DNA of 64,000 bases from Streptomyces sp. NRRL B-24484 (GTDB lineage: Bacteria; Actinomycetota; Actinomycetes; Streptomycetales; Streptomycetaceae). Positions 16,450 through 24,069 of this stretch are shown one piece after another. Location: assembly GCF_000717715.1 (NCBI RefSeq), contig NZ_JOAI01000022.1, positions 54,878 to 118,877 on the forward strand. The letters run 5' to 3'. Within the stretch, counting starts at the first letter, position 1. Each line of letters begins with the position of its first letter. The notes beneath the pieces were generated by a model. It ran no database searches and had not been told where the DNA came from. It saw only the letters and a program-made list of their open reading frames with translations. The position numbers were made by a program, and so were the translations under genes.

Positions 16450-16797
16450 CTACGAGCTGCCCGGGCCACCCTTTGGCGGCCGACCGCCCTTGTTCTGCCG
16501 GATCCCCGGGCACAGCTCGCCTCCAGCGGCGAAAGTGGCATTGCGGCAGGTGTTCTCCTCCCACTCCGCCCGCAGTACCTCCTCGGCCGTGGTCAGGTCG
16601 ACGACGGTGACTGGGACTTCGGTCCAGCCGAGGAAGCAGGCAAGGGCAAGGTGGCGGCCGCCGGCGGGGAGGTCGAGGTTCGCGGTGACAACGACCGGGT
16701 GGAGTAGCCCCACCGCGGTGATGGCCTCTGCGAGCTTGCCGAGGTCGTGTTCTCCACCAACCACCGCAGTGCCCGGCACCAAGACGGAGCCGGGCAC
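16450..16797 (-). pseudogene. ParB/Srx-like domain remnant
   Basis: A frame of 115 codons. Residues 17-80 read as the core of a streptomycete ParB-like nuclease domain: LGKLAEAITAVGLLHPVVV, LPAGGRHLALACFLGW (normally L-L-A-G-G-R-R), VPVTVVDLTTAEEVLRAE and ENTCR. The first part of the domain is missing. After ENTCR the normal continuation is replaced, and only a scrap (NKGGRPPKG) resembles the usual Gly/Lys linker that precedes the C-terminal HTH. It therefore appears truncated at both ends. It sits just downstream of the cold-shock gene on the same strand. Confidence 0.6.
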
Positions 16798-16811
16798 CGC
16801 ATGGCGCGGGA

Positions 16812-17015
16812 TCAGGCCGGGCGGATGTGCTCCGCCTGCGGGCCCTTCTGGCCCTGAGTGATGTCGAACTCGACCTTCTGGCCCTCCTGCAGCTCGCGGA
16901 AGCCCTGCGCGTCGATGTTGGAGAAGTGGGCGAAGACGTCGGGGCCGCCGCCCTCCTGCTCGATAAAGCCGAAACCCTTCTCGGCGTTAAACCACTTCAC
17001 AGTGCCCTTGGCCAT
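16812..17015 (-). CDS. Cold-shock protein (CspA family)
   Basis: A 67-aa single-domain nucleic-acid-binding protein that melts RNA secondary structure. RNP1 is at residues 14-20 (KGFGFIE) and RNP2 at 27-32 (VFAHFS, with Ala in place of the usual Val). Full family length. The ATG at 17015 begins [17 protein letters not shown], a canonical start. The region upstream (17016-17406) is non-coding and may be a long leader, which is common in cold-shock genes. Confidence 0.95.
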   Translation of the reverse strand: MAKGTVKWFNAEKGFGFIEQEGGGPDVFAHFSNIDAQGFRELQEGQKVEFDITQGQKGPQAEHIRPA

Positions 17016-17406
17016 GCTGGTGTCCTGTCGCAATCGGTGCCGGGCACGCACTGTGCGGCCCGTGCGGAGGTGATCGCCATGGCCCAAGGCAGCAAAACAC
17101 CCGCGGCCTGTGACCGCGGGCGAAAACTCGGAACCACGACTGCTGATCAACACGCTACTCCGGCCCGTGGAAGACCGCAGGGCGACGCGCACAAGCCCCT
17201 CCGTGCCGTGGAAGCCGGGCTGAGGGCGTCATATCTGCCTATCGTCCCGGCTGCCACGATGACCCCTCGCGGGTCCGGCAACGGTGTCCTCGGCTGCCGG
17301 ACCCGCACATTTGGCAACGAACACCCGGTCGAGTTATCCACAGAGGTATCCCCAAGGGTGAATACCTGCGGTGTACCGCCCACTCCCCAGGGTGCGGGGC
17401 GTCTCG
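17016..17406. other. Intergenic region with one DnaA-box-like 9-mer
   Basis: No gene seen. TTATCCACA, the consensus DnaA box, is at 17334-17342, and a loose inverted repeat (AGGTAT...ATACCT) follows at 17345-17368. A single 9-mer is weak evidence, but it lies next to the dead tpg/tap genes of what may have been a linear replicon. Confidence 0.3.
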
Positions 17407-17630
17407 TCATGCCTGGGCTTCGACGAAAGAGCCGCCCCTCGGCCTGACACAGATGAGGCCGTCCGTCCGCAGCGCCTCGTACACCTTCAGCGCAGTGGCC
17501 GAAGCAATTCCGAACTTGGCCTGCAGCCGCACCACTGAAGGAATCCGGCCACCGGGCAGATACTCGCCAGACTCGATACGTTCGGCAATCACGTTGCGAC
17601 CTGCCGCCACCACGGCATATGCCGTGGGCC
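17407..17630 (-). pseudogene. GntR winged-helix remnant fused to tpg sequence
   Basis: About 70 residues in one minus-strand frame match the DNA-binding domain of small streptomycete GntR regulators: AERIESGEYLPGGRIPSVVR, then SATALKVYEALRTDGLI and GGSFVEAQA at the stop. The N-terminal residues of the domain are absent, because at about 17625 the sequence changes to the tpg gene in another frame. No ribosome site or start belongs to it, so it is a fragment. Confidence 0.6.
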
Positions 17631-17890
17631 TCGGCGGCGTCGCGCACCCGCTGCCGCACGCGGGGCTGCCAGCGTTCACGGACGGCGTCCTCGACCTTGC
17701 GGGCGTTGTCGGGGCCGATGCCGGCGCCCTTGCGCCACCGCTCGACCGAACGGATCGAGACACCGAGCGCAGCGGCAACGTTCCGGGTGCCCTTCAGCTG
17801 CCGGACCAGGAAGTTCACCCTGCCTCGGAGGGTCTTGGGGATGGGCTGGGTCTGCAGGGCGCGTTCCGGCCCGCGGTCGATGGCGTCCAT
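17618..17890 (-). pseudogene. tpg: Truncated tpg (telomere terminal protein)
   Basis: The first ~90 codons match Tpg, the protein covalently bound to the 5' ends of linear Streptomyces replicons. Visible are IPKTLRGRVNFLVRQLKGTR, the HTH VAAALGVSIRSVERW, and VRERWQPRVRQRVRDAAE. The conserved remainder (the E-T-R-A-R-F-G-F segment and the C-terminal half of this ~185-aa protein) is gone, replaced by GntR sequence. The start ATG at 17890 lies immediately after the tap stop, the normal tap-tpg operon order. It cannot make a functional terminal protein. Confidence 0.8.
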
Positions 17891-17893
17891 CGG

Positions 17894-18975
17894 CTACTCC
17901 CCTCGGCGACGGCGTCGCCGCCCTTGACGTGCCGGCCCGGGTTGGTGTGGTCGGCGATCAACCCGACGGCCCAGTCCATGGTCCGGGTGCCCTCGTGCTT
18001 GCACAGGCCCGGCGAGATCCCGAGCCGCCACACCGTCGTCAGCATGCCGTCCGGGCCGCGGAGCAGGTCCGGGGCGGACGGCCCGGGGGCCGGGTAGACG
18101 GTGCAGTCGGAGAGGATCGCGAGCGGGAACTGCCCGGTGATGGGGGCGTGGCGGCGGATCCTGCGGTGCTGGTTGACGGTGGCGGTGTCGATGATCAGCG
18201 CGCGGTTCACGGGGCCCAGGTCGGGCGCTCCAGTGCGGGCCGGCGTTGGCCCGGCCGGTAGGAGGCGCCGCGGGGGCGCTCGCGGAGCTTGCCGACGCCG
18301 CCCTTCGCGGTCGCCTTGGCCGCGGCCAGGAGGGCGGGCTCGACCGGGTCGCCGTGCTCCTGCAGGCCGGCCCTGGCGTCCAGGAACGCCTGCGGGTCCT
18401 CTCGCCGAGGTTCAGCGGCACGCCGAGCCGCTCCATGGTGGTGACGGCACGCAGGCGCTTGTGCCACGGGTCGAGCCGCGGCCCGGACTCGTGCCGCAGC
18501 CAACTCTCGGTCGGTGCCACGTCGAGGCCGAGTTCGCGGGCGTAGGCGAACTTGGGAGTGGTGTACCAGGCGGGGCCGGTCGGCGGCAGGCCGTCCGGGT
18601 GAACGGGTTCGGCAGCCGCAGGTCCAGGGCCGCGGTGGAGAAGTCGCACTTCCAGCTGCCGGGGATCTTCGGGTCGAAGACGGGGTTGAGCTCGTGCACC
18701 GGCTCCGACAGCGCCATGGTGAGCCGGCCGGCCGCCGCGAGGAACGCCGTGTTGCCTAGGCCCACCACGTGCGGCAGGGCCCGCTCACCGTCGCCGATCG
18801 CCTCGACGGGGCGGATCCAGTCCCACGCCTCGGTGACCAGGACGTCGGCGGGGTCGCGGTCCTGGGCGACCGGGTGCTCCGCCGGGGCCTCCGGCGGCGC
18901 CGGGTCGAACGCGTAGGTGCGTGAGCCCGGGCTGAACTGGGTGATCCCGGTCGCGCTGATCGCGGCGGCGTTCAC
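17894..18975 (-). pseudogene. tap: Decayed tap (telomere-associated protein)
   Basis: Four minus-strand frames in succession reconstruct the C-terminal half of Tap, which binds telomere 3' overhangs and recruits Tpg. In order they are DPAPPEAPAEHPVAQDRDP and VHELNPVFDPKIPGSWKCD (18915-18610), GPAWYTTPKFAYARELGLD with DPWHKRLRA (about 18610-18410), ATAKGGVGKLRERPRGASYR then ALERPTW (about 18400-18215), and NQHRRIRRHAPITGQFPLA with ISPGLCKHEGT (about 18190-17960). The original stop is at 17894. The N-terminal half is missing and at least three or four frameshifts separate the pieces. tpg follows directly. Confidence 0.85.
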
Positions 18976-19109
18976 GTTCAGCGCCCGTTACCCGGACTCG
19001 GTCCGTCGTCGGACGGCCGGGGCAAGTGCCCCGGCGGGCGGCGGGGCGACGGCCGGGGCGGGCGTCCGGGACGACCGGAGCGGGAGTCCGGGCCGTCCCG
19101 GCTGACCCC

Positions 19110-19320
19110 GCCGTCCGAGCCGCTCGGGAACGGGGTTGCCGACGGCCTCGACGGTCCGCCGGAGCAGGACCTTCAGCAGCACGGCGAAGCCGATGACGAA
19201 GAACACAGCAGGGAGATGATCGCCGAGCGACAGCTGCCGGTGATCTGGTACGCGAGGCCGAAGACCAGTGGGCCCATGTCGGTGCCGCGGTCGCTGACCT
19301 CGTAGAAACTCGGCCTCCTT
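19110..19320 (-). pseudogene. C-terminal remnant of an MFS/UMF1-type permease
   Basis: Two overlapping frames read as the end of an MFS transporter of the UMF1 type. One has FYEVSDRGTDMGPLVFGLAY followed by QITGS (about 19215-19310). The other has VFFVIGFAVLLKV and RRTVEAVGNPVPERL (about 19115-19210). A frameshift lies between them near 19210 and everything upstream is missing. It abuts the truncated 5' side of tap, so this stretch is a junction of unrelated broken genes. Confidence 0.55.
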
Positions 19321-19503
19321 GCCGGCACGGGGCCGAGGGCGACCTCGACACGACGGTGGAGAACTCCGGCTCGGACGTGACAGCGCGCAGGGACCGGCGA
19401 AGGCTCCCGCGGGCGTACGCCCCCCTAGCACCGCCGCTGCGCTGTGGATGCGAGACGACACGCTTCGACGGACCCTGAAAGAAGCCGACCACGGAGGCGC
19501 GTC

Positions 19504-19968
19504 ATGACCGGGGAACACACACGAGCGCCAAGCGCGATCGTCCACATGACCATCTCCGGCGACCCGTCCGTGGCCCAGGTGGTCGCCGACACCGTGGCGC
19601 AATCGTTCAGACTCACCACCGCCCCGGCCCCCCTCACCGCCGGGGACTACGCCGCCCCGGCCGACACAGCGGAACGAGCGCGGTGGCAGGTGGACACCTC
19701 CGCCCCGATCGCAGGTGCCGCCACACCACCAGTCGCCCCCGCCGCCCCGGGAGCGGGAGCGGTGAGAGTGGAGCTCGGAGGGAGACCCGATGCGGTCCGC
19801 AGGCTCACGGCGCTGATCCGGGGATGCTTTCGCTCAGGACCGCCGACGGGGATGTCACAGGGCTTCGAGGTATGGCCGGAGGACCGACGACAGGACGGCG
19901 AGGAGACCCACCCACCCCACGCCGCGAAGGAACCGTCGACGGCCGCCGAACAGCCGCCGCACCAGTGA
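19504..19968 (+). CDS. Hypothetical protein with two short alpha/beta repeats
   Basis: A 154-aa cytoplasmic protein. Residues 10-35 (AIVHMTISGDPSVAQVVADT) and 88-115 (AVRVELGGRPDAVRRLTALI) look like two copies of a beta-strand/helix unit seen in small streptomycete proteins of unknown function, joined by an Ala/Pro-rich linker. The C-terminal 35 residues are charged and probably disordered. GGAGGCGTC places the start at ATG 19504. It is intact beside two broken loci. Confidence 0.6.
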   Translation: MTGEHTRAPSAIVHMTISGDPSVAQVVADTVAQSFRLTTAPAPLTAGDYAAPADTAERARWQVDTSAPIAGAATPPVAPAAPGAGAVRVELGGRPDAVRRLTALIRGCFRSGPPTGMSQGFEVWPEDRRQDGEETHPPHAAKEPSTAAEQPPHQ

Positions 19969-20059
19969 CCTTGGTGGTCGGCCCCCGGGACCGGCCAAGG
20001 GCCTGACCCGCCGGTGAGCGGCCCGGATCCTCCAGTGCGTCCTCGTCTGCGGCCCCCCT

Positions 20060-20172
20060 GTGCGGGCACCGGCGGCATCGACCTCGACGCCCGCTCCGTG
20101 CGCGCCGCCGCGACCGACACCTTCGGCAACGGCGAACTGTTCACCCTGCCCGTCGTCCTCGGCTCCTTCTGA
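20060..20172 (+). pseudogene. C-terminal fragment of an unidentified protein
   Basis: About 36 codons read GGIDLDARSVRAAATDTFGN then GELFTLPVVLGSF before a TGA at 20170. Composition is strongly coding but no start precedes it in frame and I do not recognise the family. It lies between the 154-aa protein and the first copy of the duplicated regulator tail. Confidence 0.35.
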
Positions 20173-20241
20173 CCCCGCCCACGCCGGTCGCCCGCGAACC
20201 CGAACCACCTGAGGAGCGGAGCGGCACAGCCCTCCCCTTGC

Positions 20242-20453
20242 GGGACATCACTGCCGCCGCCCGAACGATCCGGCCCGGCGTCGATGCCCGCACCGCCCTT
20301 CAGCTCGCAGGGGCACTGCCGGCCATCGTCCAGAGCGAGCACGGCGGGGAGGCCGTCCTGCAGTCGATCCGCCACAGGAACAGCTGGCACTCCGGCGCTG
20401 TGGGCCCCTCACCCTTCACTGGGGTGCGGGGCCCACAGCATTTCCCCGCGGCG
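20242..20453 (+). repeat. Duplicated regulator-tail + terminator unit, copy 1
   Basis: It is closely related at the nucleotide level to 22120-22327. The plus strand reads AAARTIRPGVDARTALQLAG then ALPAIVQSEHGGEAVLQSI, which resembles the last helices of a TetR-type ligand-binding domain (low certainty). A strong terminator hairpin and the sequence CATTTCCC follow in both copies. No start codon or N-terminal DNA-binding domain is present. The two copies flank the FAD monooxygenase gene in direct orientation. Confidence 0.7.
20397..20439. terminator. Strong hairpin terminator (repeat copy 1)
   Basis: A perfect 12-bp stem GCTGTGGGCCCC/GGGGCCCACAGC with a smaller nested TCACCC/GGGGTG stem. It is placed to terminate the regulator-tail frame from the left and the FAD monooxygenase (stop 20511) from the right. 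Confidence 0.7.
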
Positions 20454-20510
20454 TTTCTTGAAGATTCTGCAGGTGCTCAGACGCTCAGCGGGCCCGGGGG
20501 TGAGGGGGCA

Positions 20511-21662
20511 TCAGCTCGGTGCCTGAGTGGCTCCTTGGCCCTTCTGGGTGAACATGTCGATCAGGCCGTGGACTGTGTTGCCCGCGGAGTCGATCCGGTG
20601 GACCTCGGCACCTTCGAAAGTGGCGATCTCGGCGCTGCGGCGGAACATGGCCTGCTCGTACTCGCCGAGCGCGGCCTCGATGTCGTCGGGGTGCGCGGCG
20701 AGGGCCTTGCCGAGTTCGGCGCCGTCGAGCATGGCCAGATTGGCGCCCTCGCCGTTCGGGGCTGCGAGGTGGGCGGCGTCGCCGACAAGGGTCACCCCAG
20801 GCACCCGGTCCCACCGGTGCCCTGTCGGCAGTGCGTAGTGGGGGCGCAGGACCGGCGCGGTGTCGCTGCTGGTGATCAGCGCGGTGAGTTCCGGTGCCCA
20901 GCCGTCGAATTCGGCCGCGATCCGCGCGGTCGCTGTGGCGGCATCGGTGAAGTCGATGTCGGCGAACCAGTCCTGCGGCTTGGACAGCGCCGTGTAGGTG
21001 TGCAGGGTGTCGCCGCTTTCCCGGTGAGCGAAGATCTCCTTGCCCGGCGTGGGAGCGATCATCGACCTGCTGCCGACCGCTTTCGCGGCGGCGGGGTGCC
21101 GGGTGTCGGCGCCGTACAGGTAGGTCTCGACGAACGACGTGCCGGTGTACTGCGGTGTGGCGGTGGAGAGCAGCGGCCGGACCCGTGACCAGGCGCCGTC
21201 CGCGCCGGCCAGAAGGCTCGTCACGACGGTGGTGCCGTCGGCGAACGTCACCTCGTGGCGGCTCTCGCCGAGGCCTCGGGCGTGACTGACCTTGTGCCCC
21301 CACCGGACCGTGCCGGCCGGTAGCGATGCGAGCAGGATGCCTCGCAGCTCGCCGCGCATCGCCTCGGGGCGTCCGCCCGTGCCGTCGTCGGCCTCCTCGA
21401 ACAGGACGGTCCCGTCCCGGTCGAGTACCCGTATCGCCTGGCGGCCCTCCAGGACGATGGCGCGGAACTCCTCCATCAGGCCGGCCGCTTCGAGGGCGAG
21501 CTGCCCGTTGTAGTCGTGGATGTCGAGCATTCCGCCCTGCGTGCGCGCCGACGCGGAGACATCGGCCTCGTAGACCGTGACCGGGATGCCGTGGATGTGC
21601 AGGACGCGGGCCAGCGTGAGCCCGCCGAGGCCGGCGCCGATGATCGTGACTGGGGTGTGCAT
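20511..21662 (-). CDS. FAD-dependent monooxygenase, TetX-like
   Basis: A 383-aa class A flavin monooxygenase. The N-terminal Rossmann motif is VTIIGAGLGGLTLARVL (residues 4-20) with an Arg-containing strand after it. The second FAD motif, GVTLVGDAAHLAAPNGEGAN, is near 290-309. This group contains TetX-type enzymes that hydroxylate tetracyclines and other aromatic polyketides; the substrate here cannot be read. AAGGAGC precedes the ATG at 21662. A 21-bp palindrome 234 bp upstream and a nearby TetR-like remnant suggest the gene once had a divergent TetR repressor. Confidence 0.88.
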   Translation of the reverse strand: MHTPVTIIGAGLGGLTLARVLHIHGIPVTVYEADVSASARTQGGMLDIHDYNGQLALEAAGLMEEFRAIVLEGRQAIRVLDRDGTVLFEEADDGTGGRPEAMRGELRGILLASLPAGTVRWGHKVSHARGLGESRHEVTFADGTTVVTSLLAGADGAWSRVRPLLSTATPQYTGTSFVETYLYGADTRHPAAAKAVGSRSMIAPTPGKEIFAHRESGDTLHTYTALSKPQDWFADIDFTDAATATARIAAEFDGWAPELTALITSSDTAPVLRPHYALPTGHRWDRVPGVTLVGDAAHLAAPNGEGANLAMLDGAELGKALAAHPDDIEAALGEYEQAMFRRSAEIATFEGAEVHRIDSAGNTVHGLIDMFTQKGQGATQAPS

Positions 21663-21895
21663 GGTGGCTCCTTCGGGATCGGGCCGCCCGGTGAGCTCCG
21701 GCCGGCCGTCTCCGGAAAGGTGCCAGCCTCCGCTGACGAGCCACCGGCATCCGGCCGACAGCCCCCGACAGCGCTCCGACACAGCACCGACACCGCAGAT
21801 CAGCTGTCTGTCAGGCGGACACACCCTCCTGGCTGAGCCCACAACCAAACGGGGTGGCGAGCGGGGTGGCCGTTTCAAGGAGACTCGACAGCGCC

Positions 21896-21916
21896 CGAGT
21901 AAACCGGGTTTACTCG
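21896..21916. promoter_or_regulatory. Perfect palindromic operator, TetR type
   Basis: Arms CGAGTAAAC and GTTTACTCG around a CGG centre. The AT-rich arms stand out in this GC-rich DNA. It lies between the monooxygenase start (21662, minus) and the regulator tail (22120, plus), where the operator of a divergent TetR pair would be. The cognate regulator appears lost. Confidence 0.7.
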
Positions 21917-22119
21917 CCGTTCTCCGGCCGGAATGACCTGAAGCCGGTCAGGGCAGCGGCCCGCCGGGACGACCTGACGGCCCGGGCGAGTGCGGCGGCC
22001 GCCGACGGCTCCGCTCCGGTCGCTGATGTGAACCCGGTCTGCTCCGGCCGCCAGGCGGCCGTCCCCGACCCAGCGTGCTGAGGCCGTTCCCGCCTCGCTG
22101 ACCCTGCACCCGGACCTGA

Positions 22120-22327
22120 GGGACGGCACTGCCGCCGCCCGAACGATCCGGGCCGGCGTCGACGCCCGCGCCGCCCTTCAGCTCGTGGGGGCATTGCTGG
22201 CCGTCGTCCAGAGCGAGCCCGGCGGGGAGGCCGTCCTGCAGTCGATCCCCCACAGGAACAGCTGACGCCCCGTCGCCGTGGGCCTCTCCCCCTTCACCGG
22301 TTGCGGGCCCACGGCATTTCCCGGCCG
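22120..22327 (+). repeat. Duplicated regulator-tail + terminator unit, copy 2
   Basis: The second copy of the unit at 20242. The plus strand reads AAARTIRAGVDARAALQLVG then ALLAVVQSEPGGEAVLQSI and ends in TGA at 22263. This copy has the natural stop where copy 1 has TGG. The differences between copies are mostly amino-acid changing, so neither seems under selection now. Confidence 0.7.
22275..22315. terminator. Hairpin terminator (repeat copy 2)
   Basis: A 10-bp perfect stem GCCGTGGGCC/GGCCCACGGC, 10 bp after the TGA of the regulator tail. It is the counterpart of the hairpin at 20397. Confidence 0.65.
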
Positions 22328-22693
22328 TCGAGGACGACGCCACTCCGTCCGTCGTCAGCCGTAGGACCGGCTGGACCCCGCCGAAGGGCATCGACAGCAC
22401 TCGCACACCCAGGCTGACGAGCATCCCGTTGGCCTCGCCGCAGAACAGGGGCACGGGGAGACCACTGCCACGTACCGCGGCACGTCGGCGGGTGTGATGG
22501 CGCAGAACCCGGCAGGTGCGACCGGCGGCCCCGTTCTTCATTGTCCGGATTCCGTCTGCATTCCGCGGCGACTCGGTTGTCACGATGTGGTGTTGGCCTT
22601 CGGTGTCCCGGGCTGCCCTGCCGCGGGGTCGGCACTCCTCGGAGCAGCGGTCTTCGGGCCGGCGCGCATTCGACCTCTGAATCGGAGACTGCG

Positions 22694-23254
22694 TTGAGAA
22701 TTGCCACGATCCGCCGCAAGCTGGCGCTCCTGCTCGCCGCGGTGATCAGCGTGTCGGGCCTCGTCATGGTGACGGCCCAGCCGGCGGCTGCCGCGTGCGG
22801 GTTCTCGCAGATGCCCGGACCGCACGTCTGGCGCGACACCCACAGCCAGACCGTGTTCGCAACCGTGTCGCTGTACTACAACTCGTGCCCGGACCAGCGG
22901 ACCGTCTGGGCCGAGATCGACACCGACACCTACATGCTGCACTGCTACGTCCCCAGCGAGTACTGGTCCATGTCGCTGGACATCGTCGACGAGAACATGA
23001 GGCAGGTCCAGCACGTGACGAGCCCGTGGACCAACTACTACTCCGGCATCAGCACAATCCCCATCAAGATCGACAACTACGCGGCGCCGAAGAACTTCCA
23101 GGCACGGGGATGGTTCGGAATCAGCACCAGCCCATCCGGGCCCGCCTACACAGGCGGCTACGCTGACAGCTCCTGGCACTCGTTCAGCTACGGCGGGGAC
23201 GGCGGCGGCGGATTCGGCGCAGGCGTCTCCACCGGCACGATCATGAGCTGCTGA
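22694..23254 (+). CDS. Small secreted protein of unknown function
   Basis: A 186-aa protein with a signal peptide (residues 1-33: RRKLALLLAAVISVSGLVMV, cleavage after AAA). The mature part has four Cys, many Tyr/Trp and a Gly-rich tail before a final Cys. It looks like a small extracellular beta-sandwich with two disulfides; no family is recognised. The likely start is TTG at 22694 because GGAG lies 6 nt upstream and it leaves a perfect signal peptide. GC content is lower than its neighbours. A strong terminator follows at 23340. Confidence 0.7.
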   Translation: MRIATIRRKLALLLAAVISVSGLVMVTAQPAAAACGFSQMPGPHVWRDTHSQTVFATVSLYYNSCPDQRTVWAEIDTDTYMLHCYVPSEYWSMSLDIVDENMRQVQHVTSPWTNYYSGISTIPIKIDNYAAPKNFQARGWFGISTSPSGPAYTGGYADSSWHSFSYGGDGGGGFGAGVSTGTIMSC

Positions 23255-23339
23255 CGAGGCCTGCGGAATGATCTACGGACGCCGGCGGATCGAAGGCCCG
23301 CAGGGACCGACTGGCCGACCCGGTCCGTAACCCGCACGG

Positions 23340-23378
23340 GAGACAGGGTGGTACCGCGGAGCGGTGCCACCCTGTCTC
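23340..23378. terminator. Strong hairpin terminator
   Basis: A perfect 12-bp stem GAGACAGGGTGG/CCACCCTGTCTC extended by TACC/GGTG pairs, 86 bp downstream of the secreted-protein stop. The 23255-23626 stretch holds nothing else recognised. Confidence 0.75.
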
Positions 23379-23626
23379 GCTGACGCGCGTGACGCCTGCG
23401 CCTGGCCGGCACCTCCGTCGGTGCACCCGTAGCCGGCCCACCCTCCTGCAGAGCCCCCGGCCGCGGCCGAACCGGCCGCCGCGTCCATGACTACCGGTCA
23501 ACACAGGGTGCAGTCCGCCACTCCGCCGATCCGGACAGACCCGGCCGGCCGGAACGCGACCTTCGGCACTCACCCCACGGACGCGCGGCGGCCCGGCCCC
23601 GGAGGGGTGCACTGCGGCGGGAGCGG

Positions 23627-24000
23627 TCATCCCTGCGCGCCCACGGCCTCCAGCCCACGCAGTTCCCGCTCGGCACGCTGCTGATCGGCGAACGCGTCGA
23701 TCCCGTAGTCCACCGCCCGCACACAGGCAGCGACCAGGCCCCGGGCGAGGTCGAGGACGGCTCGTGCGGCCAGGGCCCGCCCCGGCCGGCCGCCCGCCCC
23801 GAGGGCACGTTGTCGCCCGTGACCTCGGACATGGCGCGCACCGCCGCCCCCACCGCGGTCGGATCCGTCAGCCGGTCGCTGCGCCGGGCGAGGTACTCCT
23901 GCCGCAGGTACCCGATCGCACCGTCCTCGCCGTCCCGCTCGGCCGCGTCCGGGCCGAGCGGGACGGGGCCGGTGCCCTGTCGTCCGGCTTCTCGCCCGGC
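23627..24000 (-). pseudogene. Frameshifted hypothetical gene
   Basis: Two minus-strand frames have coding-like composition and join near 23780. The first has GAIGYLRQEYLARRSDRLTD then AVGAAVRAMSEVTGDNVPSG. The second has ALAARAVLDLARGLVAACVR then YGIDAFADQQRAERELRGLE and stops at 23627. Joined, they would make a helical protein of about 120 residues of unknown function. A single-base change in a G/C-rich run would restore one frame, so a sequencing error is possible. Confidence 0.45.
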
Positions 24001-24069
24001 GCTGCGGCCCGTGCCGACCTGCTGCAGCCGCGCGGGGCGCGGTCTGCAGTCGGGGCCGGCGGCCCGGCG

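Noticed and set aside
17334..17342. TTATCCACA as part of a replication origin
   Set aside because: Only one DnaA-type 9-mer is present, with no cluster, no AT-rich unwinding region and no intact replication gene.
20242..22327. The direct copies as ends of a composite transposon
   Set aside because: The copies hold no transposase or terminal inverted repeats and contain a regulator tail with terminator, so a local duplication is simpler.
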